NCBI RefSeq assembly: GCF_024979295.1
Contig: NZ_JANLCJ010000002.1
Location: 186,001-250,000, forward strand
Length of the DNA: 64,000 bases
Source: Herbiconiux daphne
GTDB taxonomy: Bacteria; Actinomycetota; Actinomycetes; Actinomycetales; Microbacteriaceae
Direction of reading: 5' to 3'
The position numbers were made by a program, and so were the translations under genes. Positions 31,560-39,928 of this stretch are shown here, piece by piece (position 1 is the stretch's first letter; every line of letters starts with the position of its first letter). The notes beneath the pieces were generated by a model that did no database searches, had not been told where the DNA came from, and saw only the letters and a list, made by a program, of their open reading frames with translations.

Positions 31560-31571
31560 AACTGATCAGTT
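31560..31571. promoter_or_regulatory. palindromic operator between marR-type gene and aldo/keto reductase
   Basis: AACTGATCAGTT is a perfect 12-bp palindrome, nearly extended to 17 bp (TCAACTGATCAGTTTGA). It lies 29 bp from the regulator start and 36 bp before the reductase start, in the only AT-rich part of the region. The size and symmetry fit MarR operators. Confidence 0.65.
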
Positions 31572-31606
31572 TGACTGACTAATATGACGATGGCAGGGAG
31601 ACAGAG

Positions 31607-32590
31607 ATGACATCAGTACGACTTGGAGGCTCGGGCCTCGAGATCAGCCCCATCATCCTGGGCATGATGAGCTACGGCACCACCACGGGCGGGCACCATT
31701 CCTGGGCCCTGGATCTCGACGCCGCACGACCGATCGTGCAGGCGGCGTTCGACGCCGGTATCACCACGTTCGACACCTCGAACAACTACTCCGACGGCAC
31801 CAGCGAGGTCATCACCGGCCAGCTGGCGAAAGAGCTGGGCCCTCGCGACAGCCTCCAGATCTTCACGAAGGTCCTCGCCCCCACCAGCACGCATCGCAAC
31901 AGCGGCGGACTCTCGCGCATCGCGATCCTTCGTGAGATCGACGCCTCGCTCACCCGGTTGGGAACCGACTACGTCGACCTCTACCAGGTGCACCGCTTCG
32001 ATCCACGGGTTCCGATCGAGGAGACCATGGAAGCCCTGCACGACGTGGTCAAGTCGGGGAAGGCCCGCTACATCGGCGCCTCGAGCATGTGGACGTGGCA
32101 GTTCGCGCAAATGCAGCACGCCGCTCAACTGCACGGCTGGACGTCGTTCATCTCGATGCAGGACCAGTACAACCTGCTCGAACGCGAAGACGAGCGCGAG
32201 ATGCATCCGTTCACCCAGGCGACGGGTGTCGGCGTCATCCCCTGGAGCCCTCTCGCCGCCGGTTACCTCGCACGACCGTGGGGCGAAGACGGTTCCGGGC
32301 GCGCGGCGAACGACACCTTCGGGCAGAGGTTCCTGCGTGACGCCGACGCCGACGCGAACGCCCGCGTCGTGGGAGCCGTGGAGGCGATCGCCCACGAACG
32401 AGGCCTGCCGATGGCGCAGATCGCCCTCGCCTGGGTCGCGAGCAAGAAGGCCGTGTCGGCCCCCATCATCGGTGCGACGAAGCTACACCACGTCGATGCC
32501 TCGGTGGCCGCTTTCGACCTCGAACTCAGCGACACCGAGATCGCGCGCCTCGAGGCCGACTACACACCGCGCCTGCCCAGTGGATTCTGA
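31607..32590 (+). CDS. aldo/keto reductase
   Basis: A 327-residue NADPH-dependent (beta/alpha)8 oxidoreductase. Catalytic residues can be placed: Asp/Tyr in FDTSNNYSDGTSE near residue 58, Lys in IFTKVLAPTS near 88 and His in YQVHRFDPRVP near 127. The C-terminal cofactor loop (VSAPIIGATKLHHVD) is present. It resembles YajO/Tas-type AKRs acting on small aldehydes or ketones. A MarR-type regulator is encoded divergently. Confidence 0.92.
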   Translation: MTSVRLGGSGLEISPIILGMMSYGTTTGGHHSWALDLDAARPIVQAAFDAGITTFDTSNNYSDGTSEVITGQLAKELGPRDSLQIFTKVLAPTSTHRNSGGLSRIAILREIDASLTRLGTDYVDLYQVHRFDPRVPIEETMEALHDVVKSGKARYIGASSMWTWQFAQMQHAAQLHGWTSFISMQDQYNLLEREDEREMHPFTQATGVGVIPWSPLAAGYLARPWGEDGSGRAANDTFGQRFLRDADADANARVVGAVEAIAHERGLPMAQIALAWVASKKAVSAPIIGATKLHHVDASVAAFDLELSDTEIARLEADYTPRLPSGF

Positions 32591-32913
32591 CACTCGCCGC
32601 AGAGAATCTATCCGATGGGGCGACTGAGTGGCACGTGTCCCGGGCGGTCGTCGTCGCCGCCTTCCGGTATGTCGCCGCCGTTCGGCGGGAGCCGCCTACG
32701 AGACGATGGTGCGCAGCCTCGTTCGCGAGGAGGTCATTTCCTGCTGGAGAGATTCCACATCGTCGTCGAATGGTACGGCGATCACCTCCGCCTCCGTCTC
32801 GCTTCGGAGGGCACTCCTCCGCGAGGGGGATGGCGGGCGCCGGCCGCACGCGTAGCGTTGAAGGACGGCGATCGGCATCCACCGCGCCTGTTCGCGTGAC
32901 GAGGAGGAGCAGC
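32591..32913. other. intergenic stretch without a credible gene
   Basis: About 320 bp between the aldo/keto reductase stop and the next RBS. Short open frames exist on both strands, but their codon use lacks the strong third-position G/C bias of the neighbours, and none resembles a known family. No strong hairpin with a T-run was seen. It may contain remnants of a decayed gene. Confidence 0.5.
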
Positions 32914-33210
32914 ATGAGCGACCGCCAGAAGATCAGTCTGCTGAAGGCGTCGGGCGGAGCCGAGTGGTATTTCATCGGGGCGACCTTCGCGTTCGCGGCA
33001 TCCGGTGTCGTGTTCTCGAGCTCGGGCTGGATGCTGGGCGCCATCGTGTTCAGCGTGGGTGTCGTGGCGATCGTGCTGGGCGCGGTCGTCTGGGTGCGCG
33101 CGGCGAAGGCGGCGAGCGTCACGAGCGAACCTGGGCCGCCGCCCGTCGCGGCGACGGGGCTCCCGGATTCGCCGGAGTCACCTGCGCCGCCCGCTCCCCC
33201 GCGAATCTGA
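32914..33210 (+). CDS. small membrane protein, two transmembrane helices
   Basis: A 98-residue protein. Two adjacent hydrophobic helices (about residues 16-34 and 39-62) are followed by a Pro-rich, probably disordered cytoplasmic tail (SPESPAPPAPPRI). No family is recognised. The ATG at 32914 is favoured by GAGGAGGAG upstream; the longer open frame before it has poor coding character. It is convergent with the DUF1801 gene. Confidence 0.7.
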   Translation: MSDRQKISLLKASGGAEWYFIGATFAFAASGVVFSSSGWMLGAIVFSVGVVAIVLGAVVWVRAAKAASVTSEPGPPPVAATGLPDSPESPAPPAPPRI

Positions 33211-33218
33211 CGACCTGG

Positions 33219-33650
33219 CTACCGGCGCTTGCCGCCGATGCCGGGCACCGAGGTGATCTGCGTCATCCAAGCCGCGATCTGCGCTTCATCGAGGTCGCTC
33301 AGGGCGGCGAGCTCGACGCCGCGGGTGGCCTTGCCCATTCCGACCGGGGTCACGGGCGGCACGGGGTCGAGCAGGGTCGCCGCGTTGATGAACATGAGCT
33401 TGACGTGCCCGGCGAAGCCGCCGCAGCTGAAGCACCAGCCCTCGCCGACGCCGTAGTAGGCCATGCCCCATTTCACCGACCGCTGCAGCCCGGGCAGCGT
33501 CGCGGCGGCCAGCGCATCGACCGCCTCGGCGATGCCGCGCTGCGGTTGCGGCAGGCTCGCGATGTAGGCGAACACCGGCGCGTCGCCGAACGCGGCTTTG
33601 GCGGCGCTGGCCCGGCCGGTCATCGCCTCGGGAAGTTCGTCACTCGACAT
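33219..33650 (-). CDS. DUF1801 (YdhG-like) protein
   Basis: A 143-residue protein with the DUF1801 pattern: FAYIASLPQPQRGIAEAV, a VKWGMAYYGVG segment, CFSCGGFAGHVKLMFINAA, and a C-terminal helix. The family fold is small, mixed alpha/beta and of unknown function. It lies 54 bp downstream of the RibD-like reductase gene on the same strand. Confidence 0.82.
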   Translation of the reverse strand: MSSDELPEAMTGRASAAKAAFGDAPVFAYIASLPQPQRGIAEAVDALAAATLPGLQRSVKWGMAYYGVGEGWCFSCGGFAGHVKLMFINAATLLDPVPPVTPVGMGKATRGVELAALSDLDEAQIAAWMTQITSVPGIGGKRR

Positions 33651-33704
33651 TTCTCGCCCAACCGCTCATCTCGCCTAGCCGCTTCCGCCCGCCCGCCCGA
33701 CCGC

Positions 33705-34367
33705 TCAGCGCGCCGCTCGCGTGAAGACGTAGTGCACCACACCCGACGGCGAGGCGGTGACATCGACGTCGAATCGCTCCTCCAGCGCCTCCAGGCCGTC
33801 CCACAGTCGCACCCCACGGCCCAGCAGGATCGGAACCACCACGACATGCAGGTGATCGACCAGGTCGGCATCGAGGAACTCCCGCACCACCGTCGGCCCG
33901 CCGCCCAGACGCACGTCGAGCCCGCCCGCGACATCGCTCGCCAGCGCCAGAGCCTCGGCCGGCGCGAGGTCACGGAAGAGGAACGTCGTCTCGCCGACCG
34001 CGAGGTCGGGGCGTTCGTGGTGGGTGAGCACGACGACGGGGCTGTGGAACGGCGGCTCCTCGCCCCACCAGCCGCGCCAGGATTCATCGGCCCACGGCCC
34101 GCGCTGCGGACCGAACTTGTTGCGGCCCATGATCTCGGCGCCGATGCCCCGGTTGGTCGCGGCGGCGAAGGCGTCGTCGACTCCCTGGGTTCCGGCGCCG
34201 ACGGCCTCGTCGGCGTGCCCGCTCATGCTGACGAACGTGTCGGTGGGAAAGAACCACTCCATCAACCGGCCGCCGGCGTGACCGAACGGCGCTTCGAGGG
34301 ACTGCCCCTCCCCCGTCGCGAACCCGTCGAGCGACACGGCCAGGTTGTGCACCCTCAGTCTTGTCAT
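33705..34367 (-). CDS. dihydrofolate reductase family protein (RibD C-terminal-like)
   Basis: A 220-residue protein of the RibD_C/DHFR-like fold. The N-terminal strand and loop LAVSLDGFATG, the NADPH-binding GRNKFGPQRGPW and VRLGGGPTVVREFLDADLVDHL are diagnostic. Such stand-alone proteins are common in actinobacteria and their substrate is unknown; the context offers no riboflavin genes. It may be co-transcribed with the DUF1801 gene. Confidence 0.88.
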   Translation of the reverse strand: MTRLRVHNLAVSLDGFATGEGQSLEAPFGHAGGRLMEWFFPTDTFVSMSGHADEAVGAGTQGVDDAFAAATNRGIGAEIMGRNKFGPQRGPWADESWRGWWGEEPPFHSPVVVLTHHERPDLAVGETTFLFRDLAPAEALALASDVAGGLDVRLGGGPTVVREFLDADLVDHLHVVVVPILLGRGVRLWDGLEALEERFDVDVTASPSGVVHYVFTRAAR

Positions 34368-34537
34368 GGGCCCACGCTAGCAAGAATGTAGACGATGTCC
34401 ACTTTGATCGGGCACCGCTCAACACCCTCACTTCCCCTGCCGCGGGGCCACGGGATGCCGGGCACGCGATGTCAACCCGGTGCGGCAGGCCCCCGACACG
34501 ACGAGACTGCACACAGACACGATCGAAGGAGCACCCC

Positions 34538-34954
34538 ATGACGACCGCACGAGACATCATGACCCCCGACCCCGAAGGCATCCGCGAGTCCCACACGTTG
34601 CGCGAGGCCGCGGTGCTCATGCGCGACCTCGATGTCGGCGCGCTGCCGATCCTGGCCGACGACGGCGATCTCGTCGGCGTCATCACCGACCGCGACATCG
34701 TCGTGGGCTGCGTCGCCGACGGCGGAGACCCGGAGTCGGTGCTCGTGGCCGACCTGGCCGACCGCGAGCCGGTGACGGTCGACGCCGACGACGACGTGCG
34801 CGAGGCGCTCAACGCCATGCAGCAGCATCAGGTGAGGCGCATCCCCGTGCTCGAGGCCGGCCGGCTCGTCGGCATCATCAGCCAGGCCGACATCGCCCTC
34901 TCGCTCTCCCCCACCGAGACCGGTGAGACGGTCGAGGAGATCTCCGAAGAGTGA
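34538..34954 (+). CDS. CBS-domain pair protein
   Basis: A 138-residue cytoplasmic protein made almost entirely of two CBS domains (residues ~8-65 and ~72-128), which together form a Bateman module that binds adenine nucleotides. Typical strands are DVGALPILADDGDLVGVITDRD and HQVRRIPVLEAGRLVGIISQAD. Homologues are induced under hypoxia or stress in actinobacteria. The start is fixed by AAGGAG six bases before ATG. The tail is acidic. Confidence 0.92.
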   Translation: MTTARDIMTPDPEGIRESHTLREAAVLMRDLDVGALPILADDGDLVGVITDRDIVVGCVADGGDPESVLVADLADREPVTVDADDDVREALNAMQQHQVRRIPVLEAGRLVGIISQADIALSLSPTETGETVEEISEE

Positions 34955-34982
34955 CGGCGGTGGCGTGATGCCGCGGCCGCGG

Positions 34983-34988
34983 TAGTGT
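34983..34988 (+). promoter_or_regulatory. -10 element of a leaderless promoter before the 123-aa membrane protein
   Basis: TAGTGT is followed by exactly six bases before the ATG at 34995. No ribosome binding site is present. It repeats the geometry seen at mshC and pafB. Confidence 0.5.
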
Positions 34989-34994
34989 GCAGAC

Positions 34995-35366
34995 ATGCCC
35001 GACGACACCCCGAAGCCGCCGACCGCCGTCTGGCGCTGGCCCGTGGAGTGGGTGCGCGAAGAGAAGTTCTGGCGTGACATCGGCACGCGGGTGTTGGCGG
35101 GCGTGATCACGGCGGCCGTCGTCTATCTCGGAGCCCTGCTGCTCGGCTATCTGCACACGCCCGAGATCGGAGCCGGACTCACGCTGGCCCTGGGGATCGC
35201 GGGCGGCGGCATCCTGGTCGCGATCGCGGTCGGGGTGCTGGCGACGATTCCGGCACGGGCGCGATCGGAACGCCCGTTCGCCGGGCGCATCGTGACGGCG
35301 TTGATCCTCGTGGTGCTCGCGATCGCGCTGGTGCTCTCAGTCGTCACCGAGCTGTTGCGCGGCTGA
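34995..35366 (+). CDS. membrane protein, three transmembrane helices, function unknown
   Basis: A 123-residue protein. A cytoplasmic N-terminus with aromatic and charged residues (WRWPVEWVREEKFWRD) is followed by three hydrophobic helices (about residues 35-55, 62-83 and 97-119). No motif is recognised. It follows the CBS-domain gene by 40 bp but has its own leaderless promoter. Confidence 0.72.
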   Translation: MPDDTPKPPTAVWRWPVEWVREEKFWRDIGTRVLAGVITAAVVYLGALLLGYLHTPEIGAGLTLALGIAGGGILVAIAVGVLATIPARARSERPFAGRIVTALILVVLAIALVLSVVTELLRG

Positions 35367-35429
35367 GCGGGGCGCGGTTCACCGAGGCGCGGTGGGCTTA
35401 CCGCTCGCCCCACCCGCCGATTGCGGACT

Positions 35430-35825
35430 CTACGCTGCCGGCCCCACGAGAACCGCGAGCACCGCGATCGCGCTGCCAATGATGAACAGCGCGGTGCCGA
35501 CCTGCATCGTGCGGCTCTTGTTGCGGTCGGCCGTGGGAACGTCGACCTCGAGGATCGGGCAGCCCGACCAGCCGATCAGCCCGATGCTCAGGGTGACCGC
35601 GAAGGCACCCACCCACCACAGCAGCTGATCGAACCCGCTGAGTTGCGAGGGCCGCCAGCCCGACGCCAGGAGAAGTCCGGAGAAGATCGCGGTCGCCGCG
35701 ACCGCCGCCGCGAACCAGACGGTGCCCGTGCGCATGATGCGCTGCACGTTCTGCTCGGGACTCATCAGTTCATGCAGCTCGGCCGTCTTCTGGGCCGTCT
35801 GCCTTCCCACCATCTGCGTTGCCAC
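35430..35825 (-). CDS. membrane protein of unknown function
   Basis: A 131-residue protein with four hydrophobic helices after a ~30-residue soluble N-terminus (about residues 37-55, 66-85, a short one around 80-90 and 108-128). A conserved-looking GWSGCPILEVD segment faces the loop between helices. No family is recognised. It lies between the MFS gene and a repeat-rich spacer, on the same strand as the MFS gene. Confidence 0.68.
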   Translation of the reverse strand: MATQMVGRQTAQKTAELHELMSPEQNVQRIMRTGTVWFAAAVAATAIFSGLLLASGWRPSQLSGFDQLLWWVGAFAVTLSIGLIGWSGCPILEVDVPTADRNKSRTMQVGTALFIIGSAIAVLAVLVGPAA

Positions 35826-35895
35826 TGTCGGGCCTTTCTCACTCGCGCGTCGAGGATGTCGACGCTGTCACACGGTCCGTGGACCGGCTGCTCTT

Positions 35896-35956
35896 CGCCT
35901 CGGGGCTCTGCGCCTCGGGGGTTCCCCCGCCTTGGGGATCTCTCCCGCCTCGGGGG
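35896..35956. repeat. short imperfect repeats CGCCTCGGGG downstream of the MFS gene
   Basis: Four copies of a CGCCTCGGGG-like word (35896-35905, 35911-35920, 35928-35937 with one change, 35945-35954) occur in 60 bp, followed by a small GC-rich hairpin (CCGCCTGAGCGGG). The stretch lies in the 156-bp gap after the MFS stop and may act in transcript termination or stability. Confidence 0.6.
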
Positions 35957-35981
35957 TCTCCCGCCTGAGCGGGCTCGCCGC

Positions 35982-37484
35982 CTAGGGCTTCGACGCTGCG
36001 TCGAGCTCGTCGAAATCGTCGACGCCCGCCGCCTGCGCCTCGCGTCGACGCGCGCGCAACGACGGCGCCACGAGCGCCGCGAGAATCGCGAGCACACCGA
36101 CTCCGGCCGACGCCCAGAACCCGATCGTGAACGCCTCGTCGGTCGGCGCACCCTGAGCGGTGACGTTCGACGAGATGAGGGCCGCGATGACGGCCGTGCC
36201 GATGCTGCTGCCGATGGTGCGCAGCACGGTGTTGGCGCTGATCGCCTCGCCGGTCTGGGCAGCGGGAACGCTCTCGACGATGGCGTTCGACGTCGCCGCC
36301 AGCGCCATGCCGATGCCGATGCCGGTGAGCACGCCCGAGAGCAGGATCTGCCACTCCTCCGCGTGCCCGAGGGCCGGGATGAGGAACGCGACGGTCACCG
36401 CCACGCCGCCGACGATCATGGGGATCTTCGGGCCGATGCGCCGGATCAGGATGCCGGCGACGACGCCCGACACGACCATGGCGACGACGGTCGGCAGCAG
36501 ATAGAGACCGGCCTCGCTCACGCTCTTGCCGAATCCGTAGCCGAGCACGGTCGGCAGCTGCAGCAGGGTGGGCACGAGGATGAAGGTGCCGAACATCGCG
36601 AAACCGAACGCGAGCGCCACGATGTGCGCCGTCCAGACGCCGCGGTGCTTGAACAGGCGCATGTCGATCAGTGGGTTCTTGACGCGCAACTCGACCAGCA
36701 CGAAGGCGACGAGCGCGATGCCGCCGAGCACGAGCAGCCCGATGGTCTTGCCGTCTCCCCAGCCCCACTTCTCGCCCTCGCTGATGGCGAGCAGCACGGC
36801 AACGAGGCCGACCGACAGGATGCCGGTGCCGATCACGTCGAGGCGGCCGGGAGTGCGCACGGGTGACTCCGGGATGCCGAAGATCGCGCCGAGCAGAGCG
36901 ATCGCCACCAGCACGGCCGGCAGCCAGAACAGCCAGTGCCACGACAGCGCCTCGACGATCGGGCCGGCCGCGACGATGCCGACGCCGGCGCCGATGCCGA
37001 AGATGGCCGAGAGCAGACCGATGGTCACGCTGACCCGCTCGCGCGGCAGTTCGTCGCGCACGATGCCGATCGACAGCGGCATGACCGCACCGGCGGCTCC
37101 CTGCAGCACGCGCGCCACGATCAGCACGCCGAGGTTCGGCGCCAGCGCGGCGAGCACCGTGCCCACGAGCAGCAGCGCCAGCACCACGATGATGACCTTG
37201 CGCTTGCCGACCATGTCGCCGAGGCGCCCGAGAATCGGGGTGAGCACCGCGGCCGAGAGCAGGTAGGCGGTCAGCACCCAGCTGGCATCGGCGGTCGCCA
37301 CGCCGAGGTCGGAGCCGATGGTGCCGAGGGCCGGGGCGACCAGCGACTGCAGCACGGCGAACGACAGGCCGCCGAGCGAGAGGAACAGGATGATCGCGCT
37401 GCTCCGCCGTCGTGGAGCTCTGTCCGCGTCACGGATCTGCGTCGGAACCGAACCCGTGGCGGGGCTCTGCGCGGTCGTGGACAT
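35982..37484 (-). CDS. MFS multidrug exporter, DHA2 (EmrB/QacA-like) family
   Basis: A 500-residue membrane protein with about 14 hydrophobic helices. It carries the motif A region LGRLGDMVGKRKVIIV after helix 2 and motif C-like GVGIVAAGPIVEALSWHW in helix 5, both typical of drug:proton antiporters. The tail is cytoplasmic and acidic. The start ATG has GAGGAG upstream and a strong promoter. A TetR-type regulator is encoded divergently, so drug-inducible repression is the likely control. Confidence 0.93.
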   Translation of the reverse strand: MSTTAQSPATGSVPTQIRDADRAPRRRSSAIILFLSLGGLSFAVLQSLVAPALGTIGSDLGVATADASWVLTAYLLSAAVLTPILGRLGDMVGKRKVIIVVLALLLVGTVLAALAPNLGVLIVARVLQGAAGAVMPLSIGIVRDELPRERVSVTIGLLSAIFGIGAGVGIVAAGPIVEALSWHWLFWLPAVLVAIALLGAIFGIPESPVRTPGRLDVIGTGILSVGLVAVLLAISEGEKWGWGDGKTIGLLVLGGIALVAFVLVELRVKNPLIDMRLFKHRGVWTAHIVALAFGFAMFGTFILVPTLLQLPTVLGYGFGKSVSEAGLYLLPTVVAMVVSGVVAGILIRRIGPKIPMIVGGVAVTVAFLIPALGHAEEWQILLSGVLTGIGIGMALAATSNAIVESVPAAQTGEAISANTVLRTIGSSIGTAVIAALISSNVTAQGAPTDEAFTIGFWASAGVGVLAILAALVAPSLRARRREAQAAGVDDFDELDAASKP

Positions 37485-37521
37485 GGGTCTCCTCGCTATG
37501 TAAGCAATCGCTGACTTGAAG

Positions 37522-37550
37522 AGTATTCCTTAACACACGTCAAGTGTCAA
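37522..37550 (-). promoter_or_regulatory. promoter of the MFS exporter gene
   Basis: On the minus strand a perfect -35 TTGACA (37550-37545) and a -10 AATACT (37527-37522) are separated by exactly 17 bases. Inside the spacer the partly symmetrical TTAACACACGT...AAGTGTCAA stretch is a candidate binding site for the divergent TetR protein. Confidence 0.72.
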
Positions 37551-37602
37551 CAAAGGTTTACTTCTGGCGCCGAACCGGTACAGTGGCCGTGGAAAGAGAG
37601 CT

Positions 37603-38262
37603 ATGAGCAACCAGACACAGGCGCCCGGCGCACCACTGCGCTCCACCCCGCCCGATGCCGACGACGAGATGATCCGCTCCGGCCGCGACGCGTCGGCGAC
37701 CCAGCGCGCCCTGGTGCGCGCGGCCCGTCGCCGGTTCGCCACCGAGGGCTATCGCGCCGCGACGGTGCGGCAGATCGCCGCGGATGTCGGCGTGAACGTC
37801 GCCCTCATCAACCGCTACTTCGTGTCGAAGGAGGGCTTGTTCGAAGCGTGCATGCTGCGCACCTCCGACGAGCTCGACACCCAGAACCCCACGCGCGCCT
37901 CGAGTCTCGACGAGGTGATCGAGCGCCTGGTCGCGCACGTCGTCAACGCCCCCGACGGCGACGACCCGCTGCAGCTCCTGCTGTTGCTGCGTTCCTCGGG
38001 CGACGAGAACGCCGATCGCATCCGGCGCCGCACCCTCGAGCACTTCACCCAGCGCCTCGCGGCGGCGGCCGGCTGGAAGGCCGACGACCCGGCCACGGCA
38101 TCCATTCTGCTGCGGGCGCAGCTGTCGATCGCGACCGCACTCGGGGTCGTGATGCTTCGCACCTCCGCCGCGGTTCAGCCCGTGGCATCCGCGGGTTCTG
38201 ACGAACTCACCGAGCCGCTCACGCGGGTCTTCGGTGTGCTGCTCGACGACGGCGCCCGCTAG
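37603..38262 (+). CDS. TetR family transcriptional regulator
   Basis: A 219-residue regulator. After a ~30-residue disordered N-terminus comes the TetR HTH (RALVRAARRRFATEGYRAATVRQIA, then NVALINRYFVSKEGLF) at residues ~35-85. A helical ligand/dimer domain of variable sequence follows. It is divergent from the MFS exporter gene with a 118-bp shared regulatory region and probably represses it. A weak TTTACT-N16-TACAGT promoter (37557-37584) precedes it. Confidence 0.92.
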   Translation: MSNQTQAPGAPLRSTPPDADDEMIRSGRDASATQRALVRAARRRFATEGYRAATVRQIAADVGVNVALINRYFVSKEGLFEACMLRTSDELDTQNPTRASSLDEVIERLVAHVVNAPDGDDPLQLLLLLRSSGDENADRIRRRTLEHFTQRLAAAAGWKADDPATASILLRAQLSIATALGVVMLRTSAAVQPVASAGSDELTEPLTRVFGVLLDDGAR

Positions 38263-38307
38263 CTCACGCCGACGCTCCGAGGAGCCCCGACAGGGAGCCG
38301 GGCGCGG

Positions 38308-38712
38308 TTATTCGCTCGAGGCGACGAGGATGCCGGCGCCCTGCAGCCGCTCGTGCAGACCGGCCGCCGCGGCGCGGTAGCCCTTGTCGAGGTAGGCCAT
38401 CTGGCTGGCGTTGCGTGAGACCCCGCTCAGTCCGAACGGCGATCGGTGCAGGTCGACCACGAGGCCACGGGCATCGGTGCCGAAGCGCACCGAGAACACG
38501 ATCGGCTCGTGGGCGTTGGTGACCATGCGCTCGAGGAACGACGGGCGCTCGCCCTGGGTGGCCTTCCACTCCCCGGTCGACTCCTCCTCGATCTGGAAGC
38601 CCTGCTGCTCGAGAGCGCTCCGCACGGCGGCCCGCCCCGCTTCGGCATCGCCCGACACCACGTATTGCCAGGTGAACATCCCCGTCATGCCACACTCCCC
38701 CATCGACGACAT
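38308..38712 (-). CDS. conserved-looking small protein of unknown function
   Basis: A 134-residue soluble protein with mixed alpha/beta character: FTWQYVVSGDAEAGRAAVRSALEQQG at the start, a central IVFSVRFGTDARGLVVDLHRS strand pair, and a C-terminal helix (YRAAAAGLHERLQGAG). No family is recognised. The true start may be a later ATG (MTGMFTWQY). Codon bias supports coding. It is convergent with the TetR gene. Confidence 0.62.
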   Translation of the reverse strand: MSSMGECGMTGMFTWQYVVSGDAEAGRAAVRSALEQQGFQIEEESTGEWKATQGERPSFLERMVTNAHEPIVFSVRFGTDARGLVVDLHRSPFGLSGVSRNASQMAYLDKGYRAAAAGLHERLQGAGILVASSE

Positions 38713-38800
38713 CTGACGATTCCACTCGATAATCTAGCGCCTCGGGCGACCACCCTTTGCGCACACGCGCCGTCACGATTCTCGCTTTTTCGATCGATTA

Positions 38801-38818
38801 ACGATAGGTTACAATCGT
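38801..38818. promoter_or_regulatory. inverted repeat overlapping the -10 of the DUF2975-XRE pair
   Basis: ACGAT-N8-ATCGT lies just before the gene start and overlaps TACAAT (38810-38815), a plausible -10. A further ATCGATTAACGAT half-site lies upstream. The position suggests autoregulation by the HTH protein encoded downstream. Confidence 0.5.
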
Positions 38819-38839
38819 CAAACGATGGGAGAAGGATCC

Positions 38840-39337
38840 GTGTCTCGACTGACGATTCTGGCATTGCGCGTGGTGATCGCCGCGGTGCTCGGCGGCTCGC
38901 TGTTCATCCAGGTCGTGATGGTGCCGTTGCTGGCCGCCGATCTCGACGAACTCCGGCCGGAATACGCCCACCTGCGCGTGCCCCTGCTGGTCATCGCGGT
39001 GATCGCCGTGGCGACGGTCGAGGTGTGCGCCGTCTGCGTCTGGCGGCTGCTCACGATGGTGCGGCGCGGCACCGTGTTCTCGGATGCCGCCTTCCGCTTC
39101 GTCGACGTCATCATCGGTGCGATCGTGGTCGCCTCACTGAACACCTTCGCTCTCGGCATCCTGCTCGCACCCGGCGAAGCCGTTCCGCCGGGGATGGTGC
39201 TGCTCATCGGCGGCGCGGGCGTGGTGGTGGCGGGCGTGGCCCTGATCGTGCTGGTGCTCCGGATGCTGCTGTCGCAGGCTGTGGCCCGCGACACCGAGGC
39301 CCGGCGACTGCGGGCCGAATTGAGCGAGGTGATCTGA
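38840..39337 (+). CDS. DUF2975 family membrane protein
   Basis: A 165-residue membrane protein with four transmembrane helices (about residues 5-27, 48-70, 92-114, 126-148). DUF2975 proteins are usually encoded with a small Cro/C1-type regulator, as here. The GTG at 38840 is preferred because GGGAG lies eight bases upstream; the ATG at 38825 has no RBS. Its stop overlaps the regulator start (TGATG). Confidence 0.85.
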   Translation: MSRLTILALRVVIAAVLGGSLFIQVVMVPLLAADLDELRPEYAHLRVPLLVIAVIAVATVEVCAVCVWRLLTMVRRGTVFSDAAFRFVDVIIGAIVVASLNTFALGILLAPGEAVPPGMVLLIGGAGVVVAGVALIVLVLRMLLSQAVARDTEARRLRAELSEVI

Positions 39338-39612
39338 TGGCCATCGTCGTCGACATCGATGTGATGGCCGCCCGCCGCAAGATCTCGGTCGGGGCGCTGG
39401 CGGAGCGGGTCGGCATCACTCCGGCCAACCTGGCGGTGCTGAAGAACGGCCGCGCCAAAGCGGTGCGCTTCAGCACGCTCGCCGCACTCTGCGAGGTGCT
39501 CGACTGCCAGCCGGGCGATCTGCTGCGCTGGCAGCCCGACGACGAACCGGGCGATCAGACCGAGGTGAGCAGCGCCGCGACCGCGTCGAGCGACCCCGGA
39601 ACCAGACGGTAG
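39337..39612 (+). CDS. small Cro/C1-type (XRE) helix-turn-helix regulator
   Basis: A 91-residue DNA-binding protein of the YozG type. The HTH occupies residues ~12-65 (RKISVGALAERVGITPANLAVLKNGRAKAVRFSTL is split over helices 1-4), ending in the family phrase CEVLDCQPGDLLRW. The C-terminal ~25 residues are Ser/Thr/Asp-rich. Translation is coupled to the DUF2975 gene. Its 3' end overlaps the convergent arsR-type gene by 58 bp. Confidence 0.9.
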   Translation: MAIVVDIDVMAARRKISVGALAERVGITPANLAVLKNGRAKAVRFSTLAALCEVLDCQPGDLLRWQPDDEPGDQTEVSSAATASSDPGTRR

Positions 39613-39917
39613 TAGGCCCAGGTCGCGCGCTTCGAGCGGGTGAGGAAGCCGGCGTCGACCAAGACCTTCAGGTGATGCGACACCGTCGGCTGCGACAGGC
39701 CGAGCGGTTCGGTCAGGTCGCACACGCACGCCTCGGCGCCGTCATGGGCCGCGACCATCGACAGCAGCCGGAGCCGCGCCGGGTCGGCGAGGGCCTTGAG
39801 CGTGCGGGCCACGAGCTCGGCCTGCTGCGGCGTGATGGCCGCGTCGGCGTTCGCGATCGGCGTGCAGCACGCGGTCACGTCGGTGACGGGGAGCAGTTCG
39901 GCGACGGGCATGCGCAT
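39555..39917 (-). CDS. arsR: ArsR/SmtB family metalloregulator
   Basis: A 120-residue winged-helix repressor. The metal/arsenite site in helix alpha3 is the classical ACVCDL (Cys-Val-Cys), followed by recognition helix SQPTVSHHLKVL. A second Cys pair, TACC, near residue 15 could complete a three- or four-Cys site. The start is one of two close ATGs (39917 or 39911). Two dyads in the divergent spacer are its likely operators. The 3' end runs 58 bp into the XRE gene on the other strand. Confidence 0.92.
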   Translation of the reverse strand: MRMPVAELLPVTDVTACCTPIANADAAITPQQAELVARTLKALADPARLRLLSMVAAHDGAEACVCDLTEPLGLSQPTVSHHLKVLVDAGFLTRSKRATWAYYRLVPGSLDAVAALLTSV

Positions 39918-39928
39918 CAGTGTTCCAC

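Noticed and set aside
32615..32899. 94-codon plus-strand frame and 60-codon minus-strand frame after the aldo/keto reductase
   Set aside because: No RBS, poor third-position bias and no family resemblance; they overlap each other in the same interval.
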